Shown here: piece after piece, positions 11,342 through 24,200 of the stretch
Layout of the letters: each line of letters starts with the position of its first letter
Position numbering within the stretch: position 1 is the stretch's first letter
DNA from: Synchiropus splendidus
Lineage: Eukaryota; Chordata; Actinopteri; Syngnathiformes; Callionymidae
NCBI RefSeq assembly: GCF_027744825.2
Contig: NC_071347.1
Coordinates: forward strand, 19,664,001-19,728,000
DNA: 64,000 bases
Direction: 5' to 3'
Translations under genes and position numbers: made by a program
Notes under the pieces: generated by a model
Told to the model about the DNA's origin: nothing
Database searches by the model: none
What the model saw: the letters and a program-made list of their open reading frames with translations, nothing else

Positions 11342-13034
11342 GTAGTGCGTTCATCATCGTCTGGACTTGCTTGAGTTCTGTGGAGAAAAAAACAACATAT
11401 ATCGCAGGCGTCTGACTAGAAGCAATTGTTGGTGAGTTGGTGAGTGATGCAACCTGTGAGGAAGACTCTGAACTTGTCGGCCGAGAGTGACACCACGGTG
11501 GTCTGGGAGGCACCTGACTCTGCTCCCTGAGACTGCAGCCTCAGCTGAACCACCGGTTCATTGACTTCCCGCAGTTCACTGGAGCTCAGCGTGTAGTCGA
11601 CTCGCCACGACACGGCCTCCAACCGTCCCACTGATGTGGATGAGAAGGCAGAGACGCTCAAGCCTGGCCACTCAGCCTTCCTCTTCTAAAGGTGTCGAAA
11701 ACAAACTCACATCTCAGGCTGGTCGCTCTGAGCTTCTCCTGCAGGGCGGACAGTTTGTCTTCGTAGGACTTGCACAGACCAGTGGTGTGTTCTGGAAAAC
11801 AGACGCACATTTTAAAACAGCTTCATTTGCAACGCAGCACCAGATCTCCTCAGAGTAAAAGCTTTTAATGGGAATGACCAGAATCAACCGTGCTCTTTCC
11901 GTCACCGAGGATTCCGGCTCAGTTATTTGGAAACATGACACCAGAGGTGCTTGTAATAAAAAGCAAAAATAGAACGGATGGATGTATGTGGGTAACCAGA
12001 GGGATTGGTGGAATGGAAATAGAGCGGGGCTTTCCAAACCGGCAGTCAACATAGTTTCAAGTCAAATCCCCTTCCTGTTCAAACACTCATTGACAGTAAC
12101 ATAGCACCAACCTTTGGGCAGGCCGAGCTGCTGCAACTCACTGGAGAGAGACTCACTGTCCACATCATGTTTCGCAGCGCTGGAGAAGATAAAGCTGAGA
12201 ACCGCAACACTGGCCTTCACGTCTCCACTCTCTGCCGCAAGATTCAAACCACAAACTAGAATCAATTCACATAAACACAGAGTAAGAATCTTACCAAATT
12301 TGGCATCTGCTGTGAGTTTTGTGATCTTGTCGTACTGTAAATAGGAAAACACAAGGATCAGTTTCATCAATAGGAAATATTTTAAATAAATGTTTGTCAT
12401 GAATTACAGATCTTAAAATGCAACTAACTAAAACAGATAACAGTGGAAAACAAAAAATAACAATTTAAACTAATATTATGTTTGTTTATTTATTACCTAG
12501 TTTTTCTTTCAAGATTGCAGCATATATATTTTGTATGACTCCAACTTTAAGGGTTTGCCTGAGGAGGTCACCCTGCACTGGACAACACAAACATGAGATG
12601 GAGGTGGATGATCACTCACATCGATTCCTTCCCCCAGCAGGTGTTTCAGCACTTGAGCGCAGAGAAGCTTCATTTTGACGCTCGACTGTTAGAAACAGAG
12701 ACTGTTGACAAGGCGTTCGTTGAAGTCCGCAGCGGTTGTTTCATACTGACCAGTTTTGCTAACGTGCTTATTTCGGCCAGCACCCAGTCGGGACAGTCCA
12801 AATCACCACAGAATCGGAACCGCTTCAGAACAGATCACATGTTATTGACATGGATTTATTATGCTGTTAGCTTCACTTGTTAGCAGCGCTCAACCGGACA
12901 AATATAGGTGGATCATGCACAACCCTGCTATAGGTGATGCGTGCACAACACTCATTCTTCTACCGCATGTTGCTTACAAGCGTTACTTGACTTTAAAGCG
13001 TGTAAGTTATAGTACTTGATAAGATGTTTACCAT
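11337..13034 (-). CDS. commd4: COMM domain-containing protein 4
   Basis: Subunit of the COMMD/CCDC22/CCDC93 (Commander) complex that supports endosomal recycling; COMMD proteins also modulate NF-kB. Exons in transcript order: 13034-13032 (ATG only), 12822-12751, 12685-12620, 12334-12295, 12231-12112, 11791-11711, 11630-11454, 11377-11337. They sum to 600 nt, 199 residues, the same length as human COMMD4. The N terminus is [19 protein letters not shown]. The helical N-terminal domain includes [20 protein letters not shown] and [10 protein letters not shown]. The C-terminal COMM domain starts near [15 protein letters not shown] and ends [16 protein letters not shown]. The start codon is the last triplet of exon 1, directly before its donor (ATG|gtaaac). 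The TAA overlaps a poly(A) hexamer. Confidence 0.94.
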
Positions 13035-15251
13035 GACTGCAGGTCAGCTGAGCGGCAGCGGAGGGAGAACCAGGAAGTAGTCGGCACTTTTCTGACAGTC
13101 TGATTGGACGCCGCACAAGAGGGGCGGGCGTTTTCCGGTATGCTGAAAATTATTATAAACACATTTCAGTCGCGAGGATTAAAGTTTGTCCTCACCGCGG
13201 CTGAGCTCTTACAACCACCGGGGATTGTTTGTCCAGTCATATTCCAGTGAGACAGTTTCTTAATCCAGCGCTACTTTTCTCTTGTTGAGTCACTATTGCT
13301 ATTGTTCTCTCATCCGATTGGCTCGCTCTGCAGCGTGAACTTTTGGATCTGGCATATTCCGCGTTCGAGTTTGTGTTCCCTTCATTTTCATCGTCATCGA
13401 CTGAGGCAGGGGAAGATGTGGACTGAAATTAGGGTGGAGGTTTTGAGCTGAAACGTGCGTCAGTAGAGCTTAAAGTGAGGTCAGACTATATACCAGGATG
13501 TAGGACAAAACTCCCACCATCAAAACAGATCTCAAACTCCAGTAAACATGAGTCAAAACCTTTGCCTTTGGTGTAACTTGTTCTGTATACAAGATTCAAG
13601 GAGCTCTGCCTGAAATCAAAGCATTCCATATCCACTGGGATGTTTGTTATCATGACAGGGCCGGGGGTGGAGCTGGGAACAAATGGGACGCACCATAACT
13701 GTCAGTCCGGTGCTGCTTGTTTCACAACTGATTTGTCAGCTTATGTGCGCTTGTTCTGTTGGAACAAAAACCTGAACCGCACCGGCCCTTGGACGACAGA
13801 GTCCAGGGCGGCTGATTTAACCCCTTGACAGTTTAACTACCAACCGATTGTGTTTGGTGAATTCTCTGGACGCGTTCTCATTCAGAACCACTGTGGGAAA
13901 TTATAAGTACCCAGGGACCTTAGTGTGTGTGCATCTGTTTTGTGAGAACATTCTTAACACCTATAAAAAAAAACATTTTTAAATGGTTATTTTTGCCTTC
14001 AAATGCAGACTATTCTACCTTGTCCGTAATAAAATGTTGCATTTAAGAGCTGTTACACCAGCAATGACTGCTTAGTTAACACATAGATGCACACTGTCCT
14101 GGGTAGCAAATTGCTTTAAAATAATATACTGCGATGTACGATTGGACTACATGTTCATCTATCATCGACTATTAAATGACATCATCATTGTAACAGTTCA
14201 CAGTAAGAGGGTAGGCTGCGGCGCAAAGTATAGAAACAATGGAGACTTGGATGCAACATCACACAACTTTTTTCGCAGTTGAAGAGTTAAGCTTCAAAAC
14301 AGTAGTTAACAGTATACAATGGTTTGCAACAATTTACTGATATTTTTTTCTAAATTCTTTTTTCCAAGTCTACAATCAGACGTGTTCATGAACTTGTACA
14401 AGTCATATGGTGACTAAGATAGTCGTGACAAGTCGGCTGAGTTGGTGTGTTTTCGAACGTAGTGTTGTTCTAACAGTCTAAACAGAATAAAGTGCCTCCT
14501 TGCTGTCACACTCTGTTTACACTGAGACATAAGAATTTTGTCCCTGAAGTGTAAACACACAGCAGCATTCCCACCCAAATTATTTGTCCTTTTCCGGAAG
14601 TTCCCACGTGACGTGTTGTCATTGAAGACCTCCTGGATTAGAGCTAGTTGAACAGCAAAGGTTGAGTCATGGTGATCTTCATGAGCAACATGGTTGGAAA
14701 TGCTCATGTTTTTGCTGCACTTTGAATGAGTAACCAGTATTTCGTTGGGACTCAGCAGTGTGTATGTACAGGGCTCCTGATCTTCATGAGTTTGCATGAG
14801 TTCAGTGACTGAATTGGTTCACCGGGACTTGAGTACAATTCAGATATTCAGTTGCTTTCTGAAAGCAATGCACTCGAATCAGAATGGAATTTATTGCCAT
14901 GGTCAGTGGGGGTCTCACCAACTGCTTCGAAATAAAATGCTGTTAATAAAATGACAAAGGCTGATCACAAGTGTAACAGTCTGATGACTGAGGGCAAGAA
15001 GCGCTTCCTGTGACGGGAGGTTCTGGTCCGACAGACACGTTAGTGATGACGATTTGGGCTGCGGAGTGGTTTCACAGTGTCGTACCTGAGTGTAGAGGCC
15101 AGTGGAAGTCAGGTGGCAGACAGTAGCCGCGGTCGTCAGGGACGCCGTTTTTTCTCGCCCGCCTCCGGCCCCGCCTCCTCCCCCGCAGGGGGCGCGCCAC
15201 GGTGACCACCGTCCTCCATCCATCAGATGAAATCAGATCAAATGAGACGCT
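13035..15251. promoter_or_regulatory. Divergent COMMD4 / SEMA7A intergenic region
   Basis: COMMD4 and SEMA7A are transcribed away from each other from this 2.2-kb region. The COMMD4 side (13035-13340) is moderately CpG-containing and probably holds its 5'UTR and promoter. The SEMA7A side has a GC-rich patch at 15120-15215 and a CTCF-like site at about 15182. The middle is AT-rich without recognisable genes; the small ORFs at 13640-13828, 14414-14797 and 14915-15223 have no family features. Confidence 0.5.
15182..15199 (+). promoter_or_regulatory. CTCF-like motif upstream of SEMA7A
   Basis: The sequence cccgcagggggcgcgcca contains the CAGGGGGCGC core typical of CTCF sites. It lies about 50 bp before the SEMA7A start codon, inside a GC-rich stretch. 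Visual match only. Confidence 0.4.
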
Positions 15252-18200
15252 ATGTTTGCCTTTTGCATCTGCCATGTATTCGCTCTCCTGGCGGTCCTGA
15301 GCGCGGGATTTGAGGACGAGCGGACGCTCAGACGGGAAAATGGCCCGCGGCTGCTCAGAGGTAAAAGTGCGTGCGGGCTGATCTCGCTGCTGCGCATTTG
15401 CTTAGACGCACTTTAATCCTGCGCTGCTAAAGAACCTGCCTTTTCAGATGCCGTTTTTGCGGAATTTAAAGACGAGGGGAAGCAAAACCACACCGTGCTG
15501 CAGTTGGATGAAGACACCGGGGAGATTTACGCAGGAGGAGAAGACTTTTTATTCAAACTGGACGTGGAGAAGTTTGCCGCTGTAACTGAGGTGTGTGAAT
15601 ATCAGTTATGAATGTCCTCTATCAGCGAGGTTTTCTACATCGCGGATTGAAACTGTACTATAATTTGGTAATGTTTTGCCTGTTAGAGTACATTGTAATA
15701 AAGACAATGGAGCTAAATTTACAGCCGGGCTCTGCCAGATGACACTATTGTGTGTGGCACAATGGTGAGTGCCAACTGACAATTACACAAAGGGTGTATT
15801 TCTCAGCTGCTATTCTAACTTCAGATCTTCATTTTGATAAAACCCATTTCCGACCACCTTTGAAACATTACATTTCAATTGTAGTTGCTCAAAATGTGGA
15901 GTGGGAGGTGTGTGTCCTTTGATGTGTCCTTTTATATCATATTTACGACATTTTGGGTGTTGCTGGTCACATAGACTCAGCTGTTTCTCTTACTTGCTGA
16001 GGATTGTGCCGAGAGAACGACGACATCACGACTAGTCGACTGATGAATTTGTCGACTAATTTAGTAGTTTATTATAGTGGAATCTTAGTTGCAGCCCTGA
16101 ACAGTTTTCCAGCTCTGCCATTGGACGAGACGTTTTAGCCTTTGGTCTTATACATAAGTTGTAATAACTTGCTAAATAACATCTATCCTCTCAGCAATTC
16201 ATGAGTCGTTGGTGTTAATTCTTACTGCGAAGAGGAAGACTCTTTCAAATATGACTATTTTTGCTGTTGACTTGTAATGTGTGACAGATTTAGGATCATT
16301 TCCTATCACTGTTTTTATTACGTCTTTGGAATGTTTTCAGTACACATTCAAAGGTGGATTGCACCTAAAGTCTATCAGGACGTCTCAGTCAGGCAGGTTC
16401 TTGTTGCTCAGTAATTCCTAGCCATGTTGCGGTCATGACTTTTCTCACAAGCTGATGTAAATTCCATTGCTGTGTTTTCATTTGGTCACGGGATTCTGCT
16501 GCCTGTAGGTGTTTTCTCTGATGGAGTGTTGCGTCGGCTGACGGAGCACACAGTTCAGCCTCCTGGGTGCTGATTGGTTCCGCACAATAGCAGTAATGCT
16601 GTGCTTGTCTCAGCAGCCTGCTTCCGACGAAGTTGCTGCTCTGCAGTGCTGTATTCTTGGAGGGAAATGGTGAATTTCAGACAAGTGTGAAGCATGTATT
16701 GCATCTCTACTGTAAAGAAAGTGAGACATAGAAGGAAGGGAGACAGTGGAAAATGTGTATTAGTGTGACGAGGATTTTAAAATGCTTCAAAGAGAAATAA
16801 TGAAAGGATATATATACACGTTATACCTGGCAAACTTTATACACATCAAGAATAAAGGCCAAATTTCTGTCAAAAGCTTCATAGATTTTTTTTTTTCAAT
16901 ATCTAGTATCTTTAAGTTAGAAAAGATCTTAATTTTGGTTCTGAGTTTGCTTGCGTGTTGCTGGTTTCTTGAAAACTTTGATCTTCAGAGGTGGGCAATT
17001 AAATTACCTAAATGGCCACATTAGAAACCGTAACGGTTGTGAGGGGCCACCATGACAAAAGAAAGACAGCGATGACTACAAAACATGACGGCAAATTATC
17101 CAAAATATGTACTTAAGTAACAAGGACAAAATGAACCTTAGAAGATGAATCGTAAGTAAGGATATTAAGAAGTGTAAATATGCCATGAAATATATTGAAA
17201 TATTTCATTATATATGCATTTAATTGGAAAATAAATCAACAAAACTACGGACGTTCAAGATATAGAGGCAATTTATTTAAAAATATATTTTCAATATTCT
17301 TTCGATGTATTTTGAGGAACAAGAAAAACACCCAAAAATGGCCAATAAAAAGAAAAAAAATTTAGTCTTCATCCCATTTCCACTGCTGGTGGTGGTGACT
17401 AAAAGAGAGAACAAAAGAATTACAGAAAAATTACAACATATCAGTTATAGTTTTAGTCTAACGTCAAAAGGGCCACGAAAATACTGGAATCGGGCCGGAT
17501 ATGGCCCCTGTGCCACAATTTGCCCAGGTCTGCTTTAAGTGGAGGTCTTTGCTGATTGTCATGTATCTTTAATATCTTTCCCCACTCTAGGTCAAATAAA
17601 GGACATCTAATCTGAGATGCTGTGACATTACACTTAGACTTTAGACTTTCAATACGCATCACAGATCCGTTCTCAAAAGCTGCGATGAGGTCTGTTTCTT
17701 ATGTCATTTAAAGTGAAGTCTGAATACCTCACAAACTCTCATAAAACTATCTTGCGGTGTTTTTTGTATGAGACGCTTTCTATCTTTAGAAGTTCCGACT
17801 CATATCCTCAAATGACTGGCTCATAAACGTGACTCAGAAGGGTTTGAAAAATCCACCCGTCTCTTCATCTGAATCTCCACCCTCTGCCTCTCTCATTTTA
17901 TTTCCGCGGACAGTCTGGACCACAAGCCAACCCAATTAACCCAGCGCTCATTAAGAGGCCATTAAAAGACAGGCATGTTCAGTGTTAACTCCACAACTCC
18001 AGACCCTTGTGGTACTGTCAAAGTGCCACTTACAGTAATGAGCAGTACGGCGATAAGCTTTCAAAAAGCTTGGTAGATGAAGGTGACTCCACAAAACCAC
18101 CCACTGGTTTATCATCAAACAACCTTCATATCTTCCATCTTTCACCTGACACTCTCCTGAGGTGGCTTTTGGAAAGCAGGACACAAGCTCCTCACACGTT

Positions 18201-21200
18201 CCCTCAAGACTGTGCTTGTGCTGGAGCAGTAATTTGTCTCTAATGTCTGTTTGCAGAAATACAATCTTTCCTGCTCAGAGGAGGAGCAGGTCAGTGTCTG
18301 AATTATTTATGCAGGTGATCCGCTTACCTTGTGTGTCGCCTCATCCCTCTTATCTCTGTGTGTCCCAGGGTTTAGCTGGAAATACTGTCACTATCATTGA
18401 AAAATTGCACGATAGGTTGTTCGTCTGTGGAACGAATGGCATTAAACCTCGCTGCTGGACCATTGTGAGTTGAAATGCCAACGTGTTCTTAGGGCAGCGG
18501 TGCTCGGGAATTAACATGGTTGTCTCTGTTGACTGCGTTTCTCCAGTTTCTGCCACAAAACAATCAGTCTTACCAAGTTGTGGAGACTCAGGACGTGGCA
18601 GGAATCTCCCCCTTCAATTACACCCAGAACTGCCTCTCTCTAACAGTCGGTATGTTGGCGTGGGTCGTGTGAATTTTCAAGCTTTTTTCTTCGATGTATA
18701 ATTCACCGTCATGTTCAGAGGGAGACGTGTACACGGCCGCGCCCCTCGACAAAGATGGAAGCTTCTTACAGTTCAGGAGGAGAGCGGAGAGCAGGAGCGA
18801 TGTGTGGATGGACGAGGACTGGCTCTCAGGTGAGAGTCCGTCCACAGATCTGAATCTTTATGCTGCTACGCTTCACAAGCGTGTGGTCTCCACCCTCAGA
18901 TCCCACGTTTGTCTCGGCGTCCTGGGTGCAGTGGAAGGAGGATCCTGACAACGACAAGATTTACATGTTTTTCCGTGAAAAGAACTCTGATAACTACCCT
19001 GAAGCCGAGCCCTGGATATCCAGGGTGGCCCGAGTCTGTAAGGTAAACAGTCCCTGCACACTTATTATGGCTGGTTCTCTGTTGAAGCAGAGCCACGGCA
19101 ACAGGAAACCTGTTAGCCAGATGGCAGCATTTTACTGCTGCTAAATGTGACTTCCATGTGCAGGTAGATGAAGGTGGCTCCAAGCAGTTCCTGCAGAACA
19201 CATGGACTTCGTTCCTCAAGGCTCGTCTGGTGTGTGGTTACCCCGAAGAGTCTCTTTACTTCAACCGCCTGCAGGACGTCCATGTGATGCGCGCCGACGA
19301 TTGGCACCTCACCCGGATCTACGCCCTTTTCTCCAGCAGCTGGTTCGACACTTTCCCTTCCCGTTGTTGCTCTCTGTGCCCTCCAAAAACAAGGTTCAGC
19401 ACTTTTAGAATGTCTGCATCGCTGGCCTCTTTCCACGCCGAATAGTCCCGCGTCAGCATGCCGTGAAACCATTCCCTGTAGGAAATGAAAAATCAGGTTT
19501 CAGTGCTTCCTTTTACGTGCAAACTGACCCAGAGAGATGACTGACTTTCCTCAGCAACCTCAGGGGAAGCTACCCACGGAAACATGGTCCCTCCCAAACG
19601 TTCATGTTTATCGAGCCCTCATGGAAAGCTCATGGATTTCCTTGTGGTTTCGTCCCATACCCTAGAAACACAGAGAAATTCTTTACGTCCACGCTGCCTG
19701 ACTTAGCTGGGATTAGCTGCGGCACCATGCACACCCAGCACTACCAGGATAAGGACTGAATGCTTGTCTATATTTACAGATCGTGTGAAGGTCTTTCTCT
19801 CCAACTGTTTTCATCTCAAAATGTACCGTGAAGAGTGTGTTCCAAGCTGCGAGCTTCTGCCCAACAACTGTGTCTAAAATGACGTCCAGTTTAAGCCCCC
19901 TGCCCCCCACGTTAGATCATGTATTGCATTATAGCTTATGTCCAAAGTAGCTCCTGATATATCTGAGTCCATGTGGAAAACCACTCCGCACCATCGTGGC
20001 TGAGTGGCTGGTTAATAAAAGGCTTTGCAAAAACTCAATACAAACCTGATTTCATGCTCTTTCTCGCAGGAACTCGTCCGCAGTCTGCATCTACACCATA
20101 AAAACCATCGAAGGACTGTTTGAGAGCTCCTCCTTTAAAGGCTATGACAAGGAGATTCCACAACCCAGGCCAGGAACGGTAGGGATTTCTCCCTGGTCGG
20201 GCTCAGATCCTTATTAATATTATGATCTGTATTTCTGTCTCATTTATTTTGGTCAAAGAAGATCATGTTAGCGTCAAATTTAGCTGGGTAGCTGTCACTC
20301 ACTCACTTTTATTTTTGAATGTATGATTTATGTAAATGTGTGTCATTTACTAGAAAAGCACTCCATCATGGTGGCAGTACATTTCGGAACAGGCTTGCAC
20401 AACACACTCAGTTAGCAGCTCATGCTGAAGTGTTTGCAGAGTTTGACGCTAAATTTGACGTTCTAAACCCTCTTGCCAACTTTTATTTTGAAAAGCAACT
20501 CGAGACTAAGTACTGGAGACTCAGGACGTGGCGGGAATCTCCCCCTTCAGTAGCGAAATAAGCCGGCGAGTCTGATTGCCTCATGTTCTCCCGGTTTATG
20601 TGCAGTGCACTGACAAGCTATATGTAGTTCACCTCTGTGACAAGGGATGGCGCTGTGAGCTCTTCAGTCCTACCGGTTCGTATGACCGTCGACGAAGAGC
20701 CATTGAAGCTTACAGGTTTGACTGTTGCGCTGCAACAGTGAACAATAAAAATCTTCAATAGAGAGGTGACTTTTATGACTATAAATTGAAAATCTTGGCA
20801 AAGAGAATGGGAGTTTAGGGCCACAGAACAGAGTTGACACTTTATTTCACAGACCCCGACATCGAAGATAAGGAGGGAATGGAATGTAGAAACAAACCTT
20901 GAGCATCTGAGAGAACCTTGTTCTGCACTCAGAGGTCTGAAGATTAGAGGAACAGTGTGATCAAAAACAATGAGTTTGTCTTCAACAGTGACATTCCTAT
21001 ATCATAAGCAATCATTTCCCGTCACAATCGCAAGGAAGTTGTGGGTTCAAATCCACCGAGAGGCCACTCTGGAGTGTTACTCCCAAGGGTTCCTCCCACT
21101 ATTCAAAAGGTTAACTGATCACTCTAAATTGTCAGTAGATGGACTGGCGACTTGTCCAGGTTGTCCCCTGCCTCCTGCCCTGGGTAGCTGGGATAGACTC

Positions 21201-24200
21201 CTGCTCCTACTCATTCAATATCTCAAGCTCTGTTTTGTCTCCGGTCACCTCTGTAGCTAAGCAACGTGCGGGAAGTTCCCCTTTCTTGCAGACATTTTTA
21301 AATCTGATGTTCTATTTGTAGCGGCAGATAAAACGGCACGTGTTTCTCCCTCAGTGTGTGAAAAACAGGCAGGACCTGTCCATGTCGACCCTCAACATGC
21401 TGAAGGACTACCCAGAGATGAGCCAGTGGGTCTACCCTCTGCACTCCAGCGCCCCTTTCTACGTGAGCAACTACCACTACAGAAAGATCGCAGTGGACAC
21501 GGTTCAGGCCGCAGACCAGCACCTGTACAACGTCCTGCTCCTCGCCACAGGTATTTCTGGCCCAGCTGTAACAACACTGCCACACGCTGAGGTGACTCAC
21601 CCCTGTAAACACATGCTTCTTGTTTAGTCTAAAATTACACAACAGTGAGCTTGACCAAATGACCGTGTTGAAAATAGTTGTTTGCGTTCCTCTCCCACAG
21701 ATTCGGGAAGGATACACAAAGTTCTGGAGTCTGGATCTGAACCCTTCATCATCTTGCAGACGGAGCCTCTGTCTAACTCCAGCGTTCACTCCATGAAGCT
21801 CGATTCCAAAAGGGTATTGTGTTCTTCTTCTATAGCAATGTGCACTTTGTTTTTCACCCACATAAGTGAACTAAGATGCAAAGTTAGATAGTTCCCATCA
21901 CAGTGTAGTAGCAATAGCATAGAGAGCTAACAAAGCATTTTCTGGACGATTCAAAACAAGATGTTTAGCTGGGGCGATACCATGTTCGCCGTGCTAGCAT
22001 TGCGAACAACATAGATAATGTTGACATTACTACTATTATCACCTTTTGAGTATCTGCCTCTGAAGAAAATGCTATAGATTATATTTTTTCTGCGCTAAAG
22101 TGAAGTCTGATCTGTTGGCGTGGGGATTGCTAGCACTGGCTATTGGGGTGTTAGCTTGGAAGTGGGAAGTCGGAGGTGGGAACTACGTCAGAGCCGAGTT
22201 CCGCGTGTTTCAGTTATCAAAGTCGGAACTTAAGATAGCAATGTCGGCCATCCGTTTACGGTGTGGTCTAATTCTCAACAGCAATTTTCACGGGCTAAGA
22301 CATTTAGATTTTTTTCTTTACTGCAACCCCATATGGCACGGAAACCATCAAAACAACCTCCAAAATCGGACACACCAGAAGATGGCAACGCCCACAAAAC
22401 CTCTTGTCATGCGTCTTGTCTCGATGGAAGCAACCACTTCATGAAAACACTCTGTGTCTGCAACTGGAACTGTCTGCAGGAGGAAACTCCTAGACCATCT
22501 CCCTGTTTAGATTCAGGGAAGCCATCTTTGAACGCACCGTAACACTGGCGTATCAGTTTGAATTCTGCCTCCAAAACAAACAACGCTCACCCTGGGAATT
22601 GAAGGCAGGGCAGACACTGCTCCGTAAACATGAATTCAGTTGAGCCTGTGAACTTTACCTCCTAACCTTTTAGTGTTGAGTCAGTGGAACATGAAAAGAC
22701 ACTGATTTGGCCCCCTAAGGACATTCATCATGACTAAGGAGGACAGCGTTTATTAAAACATTTCTTCTTTTAAACACTGCAGTCATCCTTAAAGTCACTC
22801 AACAGCCACACCTTTTAATAATAATCCTGCTTATTGAAAATTTATTTATTTTCCTAAAAATTGGTTTTAACTCTCCTCACCATCCAAAGCTAACAAAGCT
22901 AAAGCCTGAAGGAATTAATTCCCTGCGGTGAAAACCTGAACTTTGAAGTAAATTTCTTTCTGTAGTTGCTTAAATATTTAATGCCTGCCTGTGTAGCTAG
23001 CTCTGCTGCGGGTAAACAAATCTATGCCGTTCAAGGTTTGTGATTATAACATTATTGCTGTTGCATAACAAATTATTTTTCATTTATTATCAACGTAAAA
23101 TGATGTTTTACCAGTTTATTATGACGCTGTCTCGGTGCACTGAGTGTCCACATCGCTAATATGGTTCCAAAACACTTGCTTAAAAGATTGATGGATATAA
23201 TTGCACTTTGTGTGGTACTATATTTTTCAAACACTGCATTTACCCATGTAGTCGTGCACTGTAATAATAACGGTAATTGATAACATTTAATAACAGTAAT
23301 GTCTGGTACATTAGAAGCGACCAAGTGGAACATGAGTGCTAATGTGGCTAACACGTATCATGTACAAGATACATAGATGTAGTTATACCCTGTTTGAAAC
23401 GTAGATATCATTTTCCAAATCTATTTATGTGTTTTTGCGGTAAGGGAAACGCTGACATAGCTAATCTGTCAGAGGGAGTGCTGAACTCTGTTTTGACAGT
23501 GAGAAACGGAGCTTCAGTTCTGCTGCCAGGACAACATAGGAGGACACAATAAACACCAGGTTGCAATTTTTTTTTAACTGACGTAGCTTTTAAGGAACGG
23601 AGGAAGGAGTTGTGAAATATTGGCTGGTGTTAGCATTTAAGTTTGAAGTGGGTGCTCCCACGCTTCCCTGTGGATGTTGCAACGTCAAGGTGGATGTGAT
23701 GTACCAGTGACCACCAGTCACGAGCCCGAGAACAGAGTTGACTGACTGATACACACTAGTAACTAGAAGCTTAGACACTCTGTCTCATTCAGGATATATG
23801 GACGTATGCAGCAAAGAAAAATAAAACTCTAAATATGTTTTAGACAACTCAAATTTGCTTTGGTGACAGAAGCTTCATGATGTAGCCACGTCAGGTGATG
23901 TCCTCCTGAGGCTGTTTTGAAGAATGGAAAACATGTTTCCAATAGTTTCACAGTTTTTTGTTCATATGGGTTCACCCATAGTTTTGATGCCTTCAGAGAA
24001 AATCTGCATGAAAATAAAGAAGCATTTCCTGCCGCCAATACTTTAGCCTGATCTATAGATTGTTTACAGTGTCATTCTTTCTATACACTATGGATCTATG
24101 CTGATGCTGTGACTCGCACATCAGGGGAAGCTGGTCAAATGCACAACTTGCAGTTGTTTTTAAACCTGATTGTCTCTAACCACACACAGACCCGCAACGC

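Larger units (their letters stand above)
15591..18256 (+). other. SEMA7A intron 2
   Basis: A 2.7-kb intron. It holds a fragment ending in the terminal-repeat-like string gttgcagccctg at about 16010-16099, and a hAT-like element at 16986-17532 (both entered separately). The remainder is AT-rich and shows no coding signal. Confidence 0.6.
20179..21354 (+). other. SEMA7A intron 9
   Basis: It contains a 36-bp near-copy of SEMA7A exon 5 at 20514-20549 and a dispersed fish repeat at 21040-21215 (both entered separately). Otherwise nothing was recognised. Confidence 0.6.

Noticed and set aside
11416..11661. COMMD4 ending at 11416 by reading through the last intron
   Set aside because: The donor at 11453 and the exon at 11377-11337 restore the conserved COMM-domain end and exactly 199 residues.
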